A stretch of 64,000 bases of DNA from Microvirga sp. VF16 (GCF_016864375.1 NZ_CP069355.1:1116001-1180000); one strand, 5' to 3'; shown: positions 7,291 to 15,627, counted from the stretch's first letter. A program made the numbers and translations. The notes: a model not told the origin generated them from the letters alone.

Positions 7291-8544
7291 TCAGAGGATG
7301 AAATCGGCCTTGGCGAGGATTCCGACATCCCTGACCAGGACCTCGAAGTCGCTCCTGCCGTCGCCATCGACATCACCTTGAACGATCACATGGTTGCCCA
7401 GATCGCGGATGCGAAGCTCGCCGGCCCTGTCCGAGAAAGCATTGGTTCCGATGAACTTGAACCGATTGTTCCCGCTCCGGTCGGTGTTAGCATCGATGGT
7501 GCGCAGATCGATGTCGTCCTGTCCCCGATGGAAGTCGAGGACCCGATCCCGCGAGGCGTTTGACCGGCCCGTCTCGTTCACGGCATTGAAATCGAACAGA
7601 TCGCGACCCGAGTCGCCGGACAGGAAATCGCGCCCCAGGCCGCCGGTGAGAACATCGCGGCCTTCGCCTCCCGCGAGATTATCGGAGCCAGCGCCGCCAT
7701 CGAGACGGTCGTCGCCGGCATTGCCAAAGAGGAAATCATTGTCGTCGCCGCCAGTCAGAATGTCGTTGCCGAAGCCGCCGCTGATGATGTCGAGACCCGC
7801 GCTGCCATTGAGGAGATCGTCACCGGCGCCGCCATCAATGGAGTCGTCCCCGGCGCCACCATCGACGGTGTCATTGCCGTCATTGCCATACAGAGTGTCA
7901 TTGCCGTCGCCGCCGCTGAGACTGTCAACGCCTGCGCCGCCATCAAGGGAGTCATTGCCAGTGCCACCATCGGCGGTGTCATTGCCGAAGCCGCTGAGCA
8001 GACTGTCGTTGCCGTCCCCGCCGGTGAGACTGTCATTGCCGTCCCCGCTCTCGAGGAAGTCGTCTCCGGCGCCGCCACTGGCGGTGTCGTCGCCGAAGCC
8101 GCCGAGGAGCCTGTCGTTGCCGTTGCCACCGTCCAGGCTGTCGTTGCCGTTCCCGCCATCAAGGACGTCGTTGCCGTCGCCGCCGAAGAGGCCGGCGACT
8201 TGGACTTGACCGCTAAAGCCGGCCACGGCGCCCGACTCATTGCCGCCGCCGCCAGAGAGCACGTCGTCACCGTCCGCGCCGTAAATCGCGTCGGCGCCCC
8301 CACCGCCTTCGATAGAATCGTTGCCTGACGGGCCGAACGACGTGAGCACGAACGGATCGATGAGGGTGCCTGCGCCCGAGAAGGTCAGAAAGCCACTGCC
8401 GTTCAGAACGTCGTTGCCCTCGCCGCCATAGAGCGCGTTGGCGGTGGCATCGCCTTGGAGAAAATCATTGCCGTCGCCGCCGTAGTAGTTAACGAAACCG
8501 CCTGTTTGACTGTTGTCCGCATCGTTGCCGTAGAAGTTCGCCAT
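7291..8544 (-). CDS. RTX (hemolysin-type calcium-binding) repeat protein
   Basis: This 417-aa acidic protein carries roughly 20 glycine-rich nonapeptides of the form G-G-x-G-x-D-x-L-x (for example G-G-D-G-N-D-F-L and G-G-A-G-D-D-S-I) across residues 20-300. These form a calcium-binding beta-roll. The C-terminal 110 residues (F-D-F-N-A-V-N-E-T, then D-R-V-L-D-F) match the serralysin C-terminal type used for type I secretion. There is no N-terminal signal peptide, as expected for that route. No catalytic domain is present, and no type I exporter genes are nearby. It is probably an extracellular, surface or matrix protein. Confidence 0.88.
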   Translation of the reverse strand: MANFYGNDADNSQTGGFVNYYGGDGNDFLQGDATANALYGGEGNDVLNGSGFLTFSGAGTLIDPFVLTSFGPSGNDSIEGGGGADAIYGADGDDVLSGGGGNESGAVAGFSGQVQVAGLFGGDGNDVLDGGNGNDSLDGGNGNDRLLGGFGDDTASGGAGDDFLESGDGNDSLTGGDGNDSLLSGFGNDTADGGTGNDSLDGGAGVDSLSGGDGNDTLYGNDGNDTVDGGAGDDSIDGGAGDDLLNGSAGLDIISGGFGNDILTGGDDNDFLFGNAGDDRLDGGAGSDNLAGGEGRDVLTGGLGRDFLSGDSGRDLFDFNAVNETGRSNASRDRVLDFHRGQDDIDLRTIDANTDRSGNNRFKFIGTNAFSDRAGELRIRDLGNHVIVQGDVDGDGRSDFEVLVRDVGILAKADFIL

Positions 8545-8674
8545 GATCTCTCTCCGCGCGAATGGAGTGGGTCTGCCCCCCAGGATTCAGGTCAAAGCCG
8601 CCATTGAGGCGTGCCGCACGAGTATTATCCTAATGAACCTTTTTTCCTACTGAATTTTTACCATTGTGGGGAGA

Positions 8675-8776
8675 TCATTCCCGGTATGCAGCCATTCGGA
8701 ATGAGCCGCGACAATCAAGGCGGTACTCCTGCTCAGGCGTCGCATACAATGGCGCCGGCTTCTGACCGTTGTTCAT
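8675..8776 (-). CDS. Conserved mini-ORF (33 aa)
   Basis: From the ATG ending at 8776 the frame gives M-N-N-G-Q-K-P-A-P-L-Y-A-T-P-E-Q followed by E-Y-R-L-D-C-R-G-S-F-R-M. Its first 16 codons are repeated at 1055-1108, with mostly synonymous differences. A GGTTCTGGG stretch precedes the start but is a weak ribosome binding site. Too short to assign; the case for coding rests only on the substitution pattern. Confidence 0.4.
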   Translation of the reverse strand: MNNGQKPAPLYATPEQEYRLDCRGSFRMAAYRE

Positions 8777-8807
8777 GTCGACCCAGAACCGGGCAAGCCC
8801 TGAGGTC

Positions 8808-9128
8808 TCAACCTCTCTCATCCTTGGGCTTGGTCGGGTTCTGGTTTTTGGCCCGGCGGACCCGTCGCAAGATCGACTTGATATGCTCCTTCACCGCAAT
8901 CTCGTCGATACCCGGCCTATCGGGAATGCCGCCGTTCTGCTTTCCTGCCAGGATGGAGAGAAGAACCTGTGCTTTTGACGGCAGCAACGTGGACGGGGCG
9001 GTGGCCGGCGTGTCAGGCGAGAGGGCATCGCAGATCCGCAGCTTGGCACGCTCACCTTGATTTGGATTGGCGGCGCATATCGGTGCCGCGGCATCGGGAG
9101 ACCCGATGACTGCCTTACCCTTTGCCAT
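8808..9128 (-). CDS. Small protein with a LuxR-type HTH-like tail
   Basis: This 106-aa protein starts at the ATG ending at 9128, just after GGGGGAG. The C-terminal half (about 52-95) reads L-P-S-K-A-Q-V-L-L-S-I-L-A-G-K, then V-K-E-H-I-K-S-I-L-R-R-V. This parallels the LuxR-family pattern of L-T-x-R-E-x-x-V-L-x-x-L-A-x-G-x-S and V-K-x-H-x-x-x-I-L-x-K-L. The turn between the helices is unusual (N-G-G-I-P-D-R-P-G-I-D-E). The N-terminal 50 residues are low complexity. It may be a diverged response-regulator output domain without its receiver. Confidence 0.4.
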   Translation of the reverse strand: MAKGKAVIGSPDAAAPICAANPNQGERAKLRICDALSPDTPATAPSTLLPSKAQVLLSILAGKQNGGIPDRPGIDEIAVKEHIKSILRRVRRAKNQNPTKPKDERG

Positions 9129-9424
9129 TGCTCCCCCGAGCCCTGTCAATCCAGGATCAATACCTAAGCGCAGGCATCCTCTCCTAGAACAGCCTCGAGT
9201 GCTATTGCGATTCAGAGGTCGCGATACCGATTCAGAGGTAACAATGGCTTGGCTGCGTTTCTAGGAATTCGCGGTCCCTTTTTATGGTAAGCGGCCGCGC
9301 AACTTAGAGTCCCGGGCTGGCCGTGGCAGAAAATTTTCTTGGGTTCCACAAGAAGTTGTATTTTCACCGGAATTAACATCTGCTCGGTGAGGCCCGCTGG
9401 CCCCAAGGCTGGCGAGGCCTTTGC

Positions 9425-9829
9425 CTATTCGAGGCTGATCCCGAGGCGCTCCTTGATCTCGGCCCGGACATATTCCTTCGCCAAGCCCCACAGCAGATCC
9501 ACTCCGACACTACCGACCTTGGAAGCTCCCGCTTTGGTCTTGCGCCAGATCTCCGGATCGCGAACGGTGTCTAAGAACTCGTGACCTTGCCAAGTCATTC
9601 GGATGCTCGATCCTGCTTGCTGGATCGCACGACCGCTCACCACAGAACCTGGGGTGATGGTAACCTCCGGCCTGCGAACAAATCCTGCATCCTCAAGAAT
9701 GGCCAAGTGATATGAGACTTCATACCCGGATCGGCCTGCTACTTTGAGCTTGGCGGGATAGATATGTCCGCTGTGGCGTTCCTCGAGGGCAAGCAGCAGA
9801 TCGCGCACGAGGTCCAGATCCCGTTTCAT
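9425..9829 (-). CDS. DUF2513-family protein
   Basis: Starting at the ATG ending at 9829, the 134-aa product opens M-K-R-D-L-D-L-V-R-D-L-L-L-A-L-E, the DUF2513 signature. It has a winged-helix-like middle (Y-H-L-A-I-L-E-D-A-G-F-V) and the family's T-W-Q-G-H-E-F-L-D block near residue 85. DUF2513 is common in prophages and mobile islands; its role is unknown. The ATG overlaps the TGA of the XRE gene upstream (ATGA), so the two are translationally coupled. The same frame is open to 9865, but that would overlap the XRE gene further. Confidence 0.8.
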   Translation of the reverse strand: MKRDLDLVRDLLLALEERHSGHIYPAKLKVAGRSGYEVSYHLAILEDAGFVRRPEVTITPGSVVSGRAIQQAGSSIRMTWQGHEFLDTVRDPEIWRKTKAGASKVGSVGVDLLWGLAKEYVRAEIKERLGISLE

Positions 9830-10167
9830 CTCTGCCCCTGAATAAAACCTGTCCCGGGCATCCAATCCTCAGCAGCGGGTGAGTTTTCGCCCCTCTGTGT
9901 GCTCGGCTTCTTGGGGTTAGGGTCCGTCTCGTCCGATATGGAGTTGACCAACTCCCCAAAGGCAACAAGATTCATCCCGACTGCCTCGAGCATCTTGGCC
10001 AGGGTCTCCGTGGAGGGCCAACGCTCCCGACCAGCAGCGCTCATGCGCTTTGATTTGTTGAAGGTGGTCGGATCCAAGGCTGCCTTTCTTGCGAGGCCTG
10101 AGATGGACAGCACGGATTGCTCTGCCACGAGATCAATGGCTTGCCAAAGCTTCTTATGCGTGAGCAT
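9826..10167 (-). CDS. XRE-like helix-turn-helix regulator without a peptidase domain
   Basis: The 113-aa protein begins L-W-Q-A-I-D-L-V-A-E-Q and contains the HTH S-I-S-G-L-A-R-K-A-A-L-D-P-T-T-F-N-K-S-K-R (about 22-43). It continues W-P-S-T-E-T-L-A-K-M-L-E-A-V-G. This matches the N-terminus of rhizobial S24/LexA-like phage repressors, which normally run past 200 aa with a C-terminal autoprotease. Here the protein stops after a Pro/Asn-rich tail. It overlaps the DUF2513 gene by 4 bp and presumably controls the pair. Confidence 0.75.
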   Translation of the reverse strand: MLTHKKLWQAIDLVAEQSVLSISGLARKAALDPTTFNKSKRMSAAGRERWPSTETLAKMLEAVGMNLVAFGELVNSISDETDPNPKKPSTQRGENSPAAEDWMPGTGFIQGQR

Positions 10168-10286
10168 TGCCCTCGTCCAAACGCAGCGACCTATGAATAG
10201 CGAAAATGGCCAATGGCAGAGTTCAGGAATCTGTTCAAGGCCGAGGCAGGGCTTGTGTCACAACTGTTCGGGTATTGCCTCGACCG

Positions 10287-11135
10287 TCACTCCACCGCAC
10301 GGCTATGGGAAGGAATGACGAACCGACGCTGACGAACGAAGGCCGCAACGAAGGTGGCAGCCATGAGCAGGACGATCGTCGGGGCGGGGGCGCTGTCGAT
10401 GAAGAAGCTGACATAGACACCGGTGAAGGATGCCACAACGGCAATCAAAACCGACACGATCAGCATCGTCCCGAACCGCTTCGTCAGAAGAAACGCCACC
10501 GCGCCCGGCGTGATCAGCAGGGCAATGGTCAGAATGATGCCGGTCGCGGTCAGGGCGCCTACGATTGTCAGGGAGAGCAGGGAAAGGAAGCCGTAGTGCA
10601 GAAGCCGCACCGGCAGGCCCATGGCCTGCGCCTGCTGCGGATCGAAGGCATGCAGCAGCAGATCCCGCCACTTCATAGCAATGGTGGCCAGCACAACCGC
10701 GGCAATGATCCCGCTCTGCAACAGGTCCGGCCAATCCACGCCGAGCATGTCGCCGAAGAGGATGTGGTCGAGATGCAACTCCGTCTCGACCTTGGTGTAG
10801 AGGACGATGCCAAGGCCGAACATGCCGGAGAACACGATGCCCATGACTGTGTCCTCCTTGATGCGGCTGTTCTCCTTCAGATAGCCGGTGGCGAGGGCGC
10901 AGACCATGCCCGACCCGAAGGCTCCCACCGCCAGCGGCAGGCCCGCAATGTAGGACAGAACAACGCCAGGCAGCACCGCATGCGAGATCGCGTCTCCCAT
11001 CAGCGACCAGCCCTTGAGCACCAGGAAGCACGACAGCAGGGCCGCCGGCACCGCGACCAGCATGGCGATCACGAGGGCTTCCCGCATGAAAGAGAAGACG
11101 AAGGGCCGAGCAAGCGTGTCGAACAGGCCAATCAC
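10287..11135 (-). CDS. sitD: Mn/Fe ABC transporter permease
   Basis: This 282-aa inner-membrane protein of the ABC-3 (ZnuB/MntB) family has about eight hydrophobic segments. It includes the conserved G-W-S-L-M-G-D-A-I-S-H-A-V-L-P-G block near residue 40, typical of metal permeases. The start is a GTG ending at 11135 that overlaps the TGA of the preceding permease (GTGA). A much longer open frame to 11939 exists on the same strand, but it shadows sitC. This is the last gene of the sitABCD operon; with SitC it forms the membrane pore. Confidence 0.9.
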   Translation of the reverse strand: MIGLFDTLARPFVFSFMREALVIAMLVAVPAALLSCFLVLKGWSLMGDAISHAVLPGVVLSYIAGLPLAVGAFGSGMVCALATGYLKENSRIKEDTVMGIVFSGMFGLGIVLYTKVETELHLDHILFGDMLGVDWPDLLQSGIIAAVVLATIAMKWRDLLLHAFDPQQAQAMGLPVRLLHYGFLSLLSLTIVGALTATGIILTIALLITPGAVAFLLTKRFGTMLIVSVLIAVVASFTGVYVSFFIDSAPAPTIVLLMAATFVAAFVRQRRFVIPSHSRAVE

Positions 11136-11989
11136 GGGCTCGCCTCCGGTGCGGCTCGCATGCGGCGACGGGCGGTGAGCAGCCCATGCTTGGGCGCCAG
11201 GACGAAGGCGGTCAGGAAGACCAGCGTCTGCAGGACGATGATGATGCCGCCGGTCGCGCCATCGAGAAAGTAGCTGAGATAGGCTCCGAGGCCGCTTGAA
11301 AGCGCGCCGACCGCCACGCTGATCAGGACCAGCCGCGGGAAGCGGTCGGTCAGAAGGTAGGCCGTGGCGCCGGGCGTCACCACCATGGCGATCACCAGGA
11401 ACGCCCCGACCGTCTGCAGCGCCGCGACCGTGCAGGCGCTGAGCAGAGTGAAGAACAGGATTTTCATAGCAGAGGGATTGATACCGACCGAGCGGGCGTG
11501 GTTCTCGTCGAAAAAGGTGACGAGGAGGTCCTTCCACTTCACCAGCAGAATGGCGAGAGACACGCCTGCGATGATGACGAGTTGCAGTGTATCCTCGGGT
11601 GTGACCGCCAGAATGTTGCCGAGGACGATGGTCTGGATGTTCACCGAGGTAGGCGACAGCGACACCATGAACAGCCCGAGGCCGAAGAAGGAGGTGAAGA
11701 TCAGCCCGATGATGGCGTCCTCCTTGAGCTTCGTGCGCTGGTTCAGGAACAGCATGGCGCCGGCCGCCAGTCCGCCCGAGAGGAACGCTCCGACGGAGAA
11801 GGGCAGGCCGAGCATGTAGGCGCCAGCCACACCTGGGACGATGGCGTGTGAGAGCGCATCGCCGATCAGCGACCAACCTTTGAGCATCAGATAGGCGGAG
11901 AGGAAGGCGCAGACCGCCCCGACGAGGGCGCTCACCCACATGGCGTTGACCATGTAGTCGTAGGAAAACGGCTCAAGGAGCTGGGCCAT
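11132..11989 (-). CDS. sitC: Mn/Fe ABC transporter permease
   Basis: The protein has 285 aa, is multi-pass, and belongs to the ABC-3 family. It shows the same G-W-S-L-I-G-D-A-L-S-H-A-I-V-P-G motif as SitD (about residues 34-50), with hydrophobic segments throughout. It pairs with SitD as the heterodimeric channel. Its start codon overlaps the ATPase stop (TGATG) and its stop overlaps the sitD start, so the operon is tightly coupled. Confidence 0.92.
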   Translation of the reverse strand: MAQLLEPFSYDYMVNAMWVSALVGAVCAFLSAYLMLKGWSLIGDALSHAIVPGVAGAYMLGLPFSVGAFLSGGLAAGAMLFLNQRTKLKEDAIIGLIFTSFFGLGLFMVSLSPTSVNIQTIVLGNILAVTPEDTLQLVIIAGVSLAILLVKWKDLLVTFFDENHARSVGINPSAMKILFFTLLSACTVAALQTVGAFLVIAMVVTPGATAYLLTDRFPRLVLISVAVGALSSGLGAYLSYFLDGATGGIIIVLQTLVFLTAFVLAPKHGLLTARRRMRAAPEASP

Positions 11990-12909
11990 CAGGTGCGCTC
12001 GCTTCCTGCGGCCGGTGGGTTAGCCGTGCTATCCTTGGTCGCATCCGAAGCTTTGTCTGCATAGATGACCAGCGGCCGCTCGTCGTCGGAGATGACATCG
12101 ACCGAAGCGGCGCCCGCGTGACGGCTGGCGTCGAACACGAAGTGCCGAAGCACGCCGCCAAAAGCCTTTTCCAGGTTGGCCCGCGTGAATACTTCTTCCG
12201 TCAGCCCGGCAGCGAGCACGGTCCGGTTCAGCAGCACGGCGCGATCACAGAACTCGGGAACGCTACCGAGATTGTGGGTCGAAACCAGGATCACGCGGCC
12301 TTCGTCGCGAAGCCCACGCAGGAGCACGATGATGGCCTCCTCCGTCGTCACATCGACGCCGGTGAAGGGCTCATCCAGGAGAATGACACGGGCATGCTGC
12401 GCCAGGGCCCGCGCCAGGAAGACCCGCTTCTTCTGGCCACCCGAGAGCTCGCCGATCTGGCGCTTCCGGAAGGTTGCCATGCCGACGCGCTCCAGCGCCG
12501 CGTCCACCGCCTCACGATCCTGGCGCCGGGGCAGGCGCAGCAGGTTCATATGGCCATAGCGGCCCATCATCACCACATCGTCGACCAGAACGGGGAAGTT
12601 CCAATCGACATCCTCACTCTGGGGCACATAGGCGACGATATTGCTCTTGAGCGCTTGGGCCACGGAGCCCCCGAGGATCGCGATCGATCCAGTCGTGACG
12701 GGGACAAAGCCCATGATAGCCTTGAACAGGGTCGACTTGCCGCTGCCGTTGACTCCCACCAGAGCTGTGATGGTGCCGCGCGGGATCGCAAAGCTCACGT
12801 CACGAACAGCTGCATGCCCATTGCGATAGGTGACCGTTGCATCGCTCACGGCAAGACCGGTGCCCAAGGCGCCTGAACGAGGATCTACTCTTTGCATGCA
12901 AGCATTCAT
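11989..12909 (-). CDS. sitB: Mn/Fe ABC transporter ATPase
   Basis: This 306-aa cytoplasmic nucleotide-binding subunit contains Walker A G-V-N-G-S-G-K-S-T (about 53-61), the signature L-S-G-G-Q-K-K-R, Walker B V-I-L-L-D-E-P, and the switch His in V-S-T-H-N-L-G. The Q-loop region reads Y-V-P-Q-S-E-D-V-D-W, characteristic of the manganese/zinc ABC ATPases. The C-terminal 50 residues are an extra hydrophilic tail. ATG overlaps the sitA stop (ATGA); a second in-frame ATG four codons later is possible. Confidence 0.93.
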   Translation of the reverse strand: MNACMQRVDPRSGALGTGLAVSDATVTYRNGHAAVRDVSFAIPRGTITALVGVNGSGKSTLFKAIMGFVPVTTGSIAILGGSVAQALKSNIVAYVPQSEDVDWNFPVLVDDVVMMGRYGHMNLLRLPRRQDREAVDAALERVGMATFRKRQIGELSGGQKKRVFLARALAQHARVILLDEPFTGVDVTTEEAIIVLLRGLRDEGRVILVSTHNLGSVPEFCDRAVLLNRTVLAAGLTEEVFTRANLEKAFGGVLRHFVFDASRHAGAASVDVISDDERPLVIYADKASDATKDSTANPPAAGSERT

Positions 12910-13796
12910 TCGGTGAGCCCTTTGGCGATGGTCTCCGAGGTAACGCGCAGGAGATCGAGATAAGTCGGCACCGGGCCAGTGGCGTCGCTCAGGGAGTCGA
13001 CGTAGAGGACACCGCCGTACTTGGCGCCGGTTTCGCGGGCGACCTGCTTGGCCGGATCAGGCGAGATCGTGCTCTCGGAAAACACAACCAGGATGGTGTT
13101 GGCACGAACGGCATCGATGACCTTGCGCACCTGCCGTGGCGTGCCCTGCTGATCGGCGTTGATCGGCCAGAGATAGAGCTCTTTCAGGCCGAAGTCGCGG
13201 GCGAGATAGCTAAACGCACCCTCGCTTGTCACGAGCCAGCGCCGCGGCTCCGGGATCGTCGCCAGGGTCGACCGGATGGGCGCGACGGTGGCCTGGATTC
13301 TGGCCTTGTAGGCCTCCGCATTGGCCCGGTAGGTCTCAGCATTCTTGGGGTCGTGCTGGACGAGCGCATCACGAATGTTGTCGACATAAATCACAGCATC
13401 GCTGGGCGACATCCAGGCGTGGGGGTTGGGCTTGCCGGTGTAGGGACCCTCCTGGATTCCCATCGGCTTCACGCCCTCGGACACGACGACACTGGGGACT
13501 TCCCTCAGATTGCGGAGGAATTTCTCGAACCAGAGTTCGAGGTTGAGGCCGTTCCACAGGATGAGCTTGGCATCCTGTGCTCTTAGGATGTCGCCTGGCG
13601 TTGGCTGGTAGTTGTGGATCTCCGCTCCAGGCTTGGTGATCGACTCCACGATGGCGGCATCGCCGGCCACATTCTGCGCCATGTCGGCGATAACTGTGAA
13701 TGTCGTGACGACCTTGAACTTGCCCTCTGCTCCTTGAGGGGACGATGGAACGAAGAACACTGTTGCGAGGGCCAGCAGCAAGGAAGCAAGCTTCAT
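12906..13796 (-). CDS. sitA: Periplasmic Mn/Fe-binding protein
   Basis: This 296-aa cluster A-I binding protein starts at the ATG ending at 13796, which has GGAGA 5-6 nt upstream; the ATG at 13808 lacks such a site. An N-terminal signal peptide (K-L-A-S-L-L-L-A-L-A-T-V-F-F) is present. The metal ligands expected from PsaA/SitA align as His61 (A-E-I-H-N-Y), His126 (N-P-H-A-W), Glu192 (T-S-E-G-A-F) and Asp267. A His-His-Glu-Asp set favours Mn or Fe over Zn, and the long His-rich loop of ZnuA is absent. First gene of sitABCD. Confidence 0.93.
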   Translation of the reverse strand: MKLASLLLALATVFFVPSSPQGAEGKFKVVTTFTVIADMAQNVAGDAAIVESITKPGAEIHNYQPTPGDILRAQDAKLILWNGLNLELWFEKFLRNLREVPSVVVSEGVKPMGIQEGPYTGKPNPHAWMSPSDAVIYVDNIRDALVQHDPKNAETYRANAEAYKARIQATVAPIRSTLATIPEPRRWLVTSEGAFSYLARDFGLKELYLWPINADQQGTPRQVRKVIDAVRANTILVVFSESTISPDPAKQVARETGAKYGGVLYVDSLSDATGPVPTYLDLLRVTSETIAKGLTE

Positions 13797-13830
13797 TATT
13801 GTCTCCATGGTTGGCCCGACGAATAATGCA

Positions 13831-13849
13831 ATTGCAAATTATTTGCAAT
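13831..13849. promoter_or_regulatory. Mur/MntR-type manganese operator upstream of sitA
   Basis: ATTGCAAATTATTTGCAAT is a perfect 19-bp palindrome placed 35 bp upstream of the sitA start codon. The T-G-C-A-A-A/T half-site resembles the Mur-responsive sequences before sitABCD in rhizobia, where the Fur-like Mur protein represses under manganese. Assignment rests on position and pattern. Confidence 0.75.
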
Positions 13850-14043
13850 AAGGCGGCTGAAGCGACCCGCCAACGGGCGGGCAAGAGGATCTTGTTCCGA
13901 CACGAGACGCCGGCAAACGTTCGAAGCCGCAGAGCAAAAATAAAGCCTGGCAATTGATCGAGAACGCCATCGGCCGGCGGAAACGGACCGAACCAAAGGA
14001 CACGTTATGCCGGTGACCCAGACGCCTGAAAGGAGTCACTGAC

Positions 14044-14202
14044 ATGAGCCACCTCACAGCGCTGATCGGCTTCCTGATCCTGGGCGGTGTTTCGGTTGGC
14101 GCTGCGTCAGACGAAGGGGCTGATTGGCTCGCTCCTCCACCTCCGCGGTATGGTTTCCGCACCGACGATGCGGGACGCTGTGATTCTGCAGCACGCCAGT
14201 GA
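14044..14202 (+). CDS. Small secreted protein (52 aa)
   Basis: The start ATG 14044 is preceded by AAAGGAG at a spacing of 8, an excellent ribosome binding site. Residues 1-21 (H-L-T-A-L-I-G-F-L-I-L-G-G-V-S-V-G-A-A) form a signal peptide, probably cleaved after V-G-A-A. The mature part is about 30 residues with W-L-A-P-P-P-P-R-Y-G and a single Cys. It is divergent from sitA with the manganese-type palindrome between them, so shared control is possible. No family is recognised. Confidence 0.55.
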   Translation: MSHLTALIGFLILGGVSVGAASDEGADWLAPPPPRYGFRTDDAGRCDSAARQ

Positions 14203-14491
14203 CGTTTTCATCTCTGCCACAGCAGCTGCCAGCGTACGGCCGTCATATGGATTGCCGTGCTTCGCGTGCGGCCTTCCGACCGCACATGACCCAGAGCCAA
14301 TGCGGATCGCTACTCGTCCATTGCGATGGACTTGCACCATCTACTCCTTGCCGGTCTCCCGGCGCACTCTTGCGCCGACCCCATTGATGTCTGCGCCAGT
14401 GAGCTGAGCCTTCATGCTGCGGGATCATTGCTGCGGTCGACAGTGACCGTGTCATGGCGAGCCTGCAGAGGATAAACTCATGCAGGGCGAC

Positions 14492-15196
14492 TCACTCGCG
14501 AGCCGCAGTCTTCTTTGCAGAAGGAGCACGCTGTGCCTTTATCAGCCAGCGCACCAGTCCCAAGGCGGCGAGGGCTCCGAGAACCTGCGCGACGATGAAC
14601 ATCGGCACGTTGCTGGGCGCGATCCCGGCAAAGGTATTCGTCAGGGCACGGGCGATCGTCACGGCCGGATTGGCGAAGGAGATTGAGGCGGTGAACCAAT
14701 AAGCGGCCGTGATGTAGAGCCCGACCGCATAGGGGATCGCCTCGATCCGGAAGCGGACGACGGTGAGGATCGTCATGAGCAATCCGAAGGTGGCGACGGC
14801 TTCGGCGAACCACTGTGCCGGGCCGGTCCGGGCCTTCGCGGCGAGTTGGAGCAGCGGCAGGTCGAACATGCCATGGGCCACCAGCGTGCCGAGGCAGCCA
14901 CCGACGATCTGGGCCACGGTATAGGAGCCGACCTCGGGCCAGGGCAGGGCGCGGGTGAGGCACATGACGAGCGAAACAGCGGGGTTGAAGTGGGCGCCGG
15001 AGATCGGCCCGAGGCCAAGGATCAGCACGACCAGGATCGCTCCGGTCGGGATCGTGTTGCCGAGCAGCGCCAGGGCCATGTTCCCGCCGGCGAGCCTGTC
15101 GGCCATGATCCCGGAGCCGACGACGGTGGCGACCAGCAGGCCGGTCCCGAGCGCCTCGGCGGCGAGGCGCTGCGTGGGCGGAAAGGTGGCGGTCAT
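14492..15196 (-). CDS. aqpS: MIP-family channel, AqpS-like (arsenite efflux)
   Basis: This 234-aa aquaporin-superfamily protein has six predicted membrane helices and two N-P-A motifs, at 71-73 (G-A-H-F-N-P-A-V-S) and 176-178 (F-A-N-P-A-V-T-I-A-R). In Sinorhizobium, AqpS within an ars operon lets arsenite, made by arsenate reductase, leave the cell passively. The context here (arsR, arsC) supports the same role and no arsB or acr3 is seen. The start is the ATG ending at 15196, overlapping the arsC stop by 4 bp; the longer open frame upstream lies inside arsC. Confidence 0.88.
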   Translation of the reverse strand: MTATFPPTQRLAAEALGTGLLVATVVGSGIMADRLAGGNMALALLGNTIPTGAILVVLILGLGPISGAHFNPAVSLVMCLTRALPWPEVGSYTVAQIVGGCLGTLVAHGMFDLPLLQLAAKARTGPAQWFAEAVATFGLLMTILTVVRFRIEAIPYAVGLYITAAYWFTASISFANPAVTIARALTNTFAGIAPSNVPMFIVAQVLGALAALGLVRWLIKAQRAPSAKKTAARE

Positions 15197-15618
15197 GCGC
15201 TCGCCACCCGCCGCCCGTGCTCGTCGACCACGCGCTCGCCATCCTCCTTGACGAACTCGGCCTGCTGCGGCGACAGGAGGTCTAGGACCTCTTCGGACGG
15301 GCGGCACAGGCGCACGCCCTTCGGCGTGACGACGATCGGGCGGTTGATCAGGATCGGGTGCGCCGTCATGGCGTCGAGGAGCTGGTCGTCCGTCAGGGAC
15401 GGATCGTCGAGGCCGAGGTCCTTGTAAGGGGTGCCCTTCTCGCGGATGACGTCACGGACCGGGACGCCCATCCGGTCGATGAGCTGGCGCAGCAGGAGCC
15501 GGGTCGGCGGGGTCTTCAGGTACTCGATGACGTGCGGCTCGATGCCGGCATTGCGGATCATGGCCAGCGTGTTGCGGGACGTGCCGCAGTCCGGGTTGTG
15601 GTAGATGATGACGTCCAT
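15193..15618 (-). CDS. arsC: Glutaredoxin-dependent arsenate reductase
   Basis: This 141-aa protein of the E. coli-type ArsC family reduces arsenate to arsenite with glutathione and glutaredoxin. The catalytic Cys11 is in H-N-P-D-C-G-T-S-R-N-T-L. The Arg-containing stretches I-N-R-P-I-V and V-R-L-C-R-P-S-E supply the other conserved arginines of the arsenate pocket. Full length for the family. It follows the broken second reductase by 9 bp and overlaps aqpS by 4 bp. Confidence 0.93.
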   Translation of the reverse strand: MDVIIYHNPDCGTSRNTLAMIRNAGIEPHVIEYLKTPPTRLLLRQLIDRMGVPVRDVIREKGTPYKDLGLDDPSLTDDQLLDAMTAHPILINRPIVVTPKGVRLCRPSEEVLDLLSPQQAEFVKEDGERVVDEHGRRVASA

Positions 15619-15627
15619 GAAAAAGCC

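Noticed and set aside
7394..8209. Long plus-strand frame antisense to the RTX gene
   Set aside because: It is a Ser/Pro/Leu-rich shadow of the GC-rich nonapeptide repeats; the repeats on the other strand explain it.
10287..11939. A 550-codon minus-strand frame over the sit permeases
   Set aside because: Only its last 282 codons are SitD; the rest is the wrong frame of sitC. The GTGA overlap marks the true start at 11135.
12118..12876. Plus-strand frame antisense to sitB
   Set aside because: It lacks recognisable motifs, whereas the minus strand has a full ABC ATPase.
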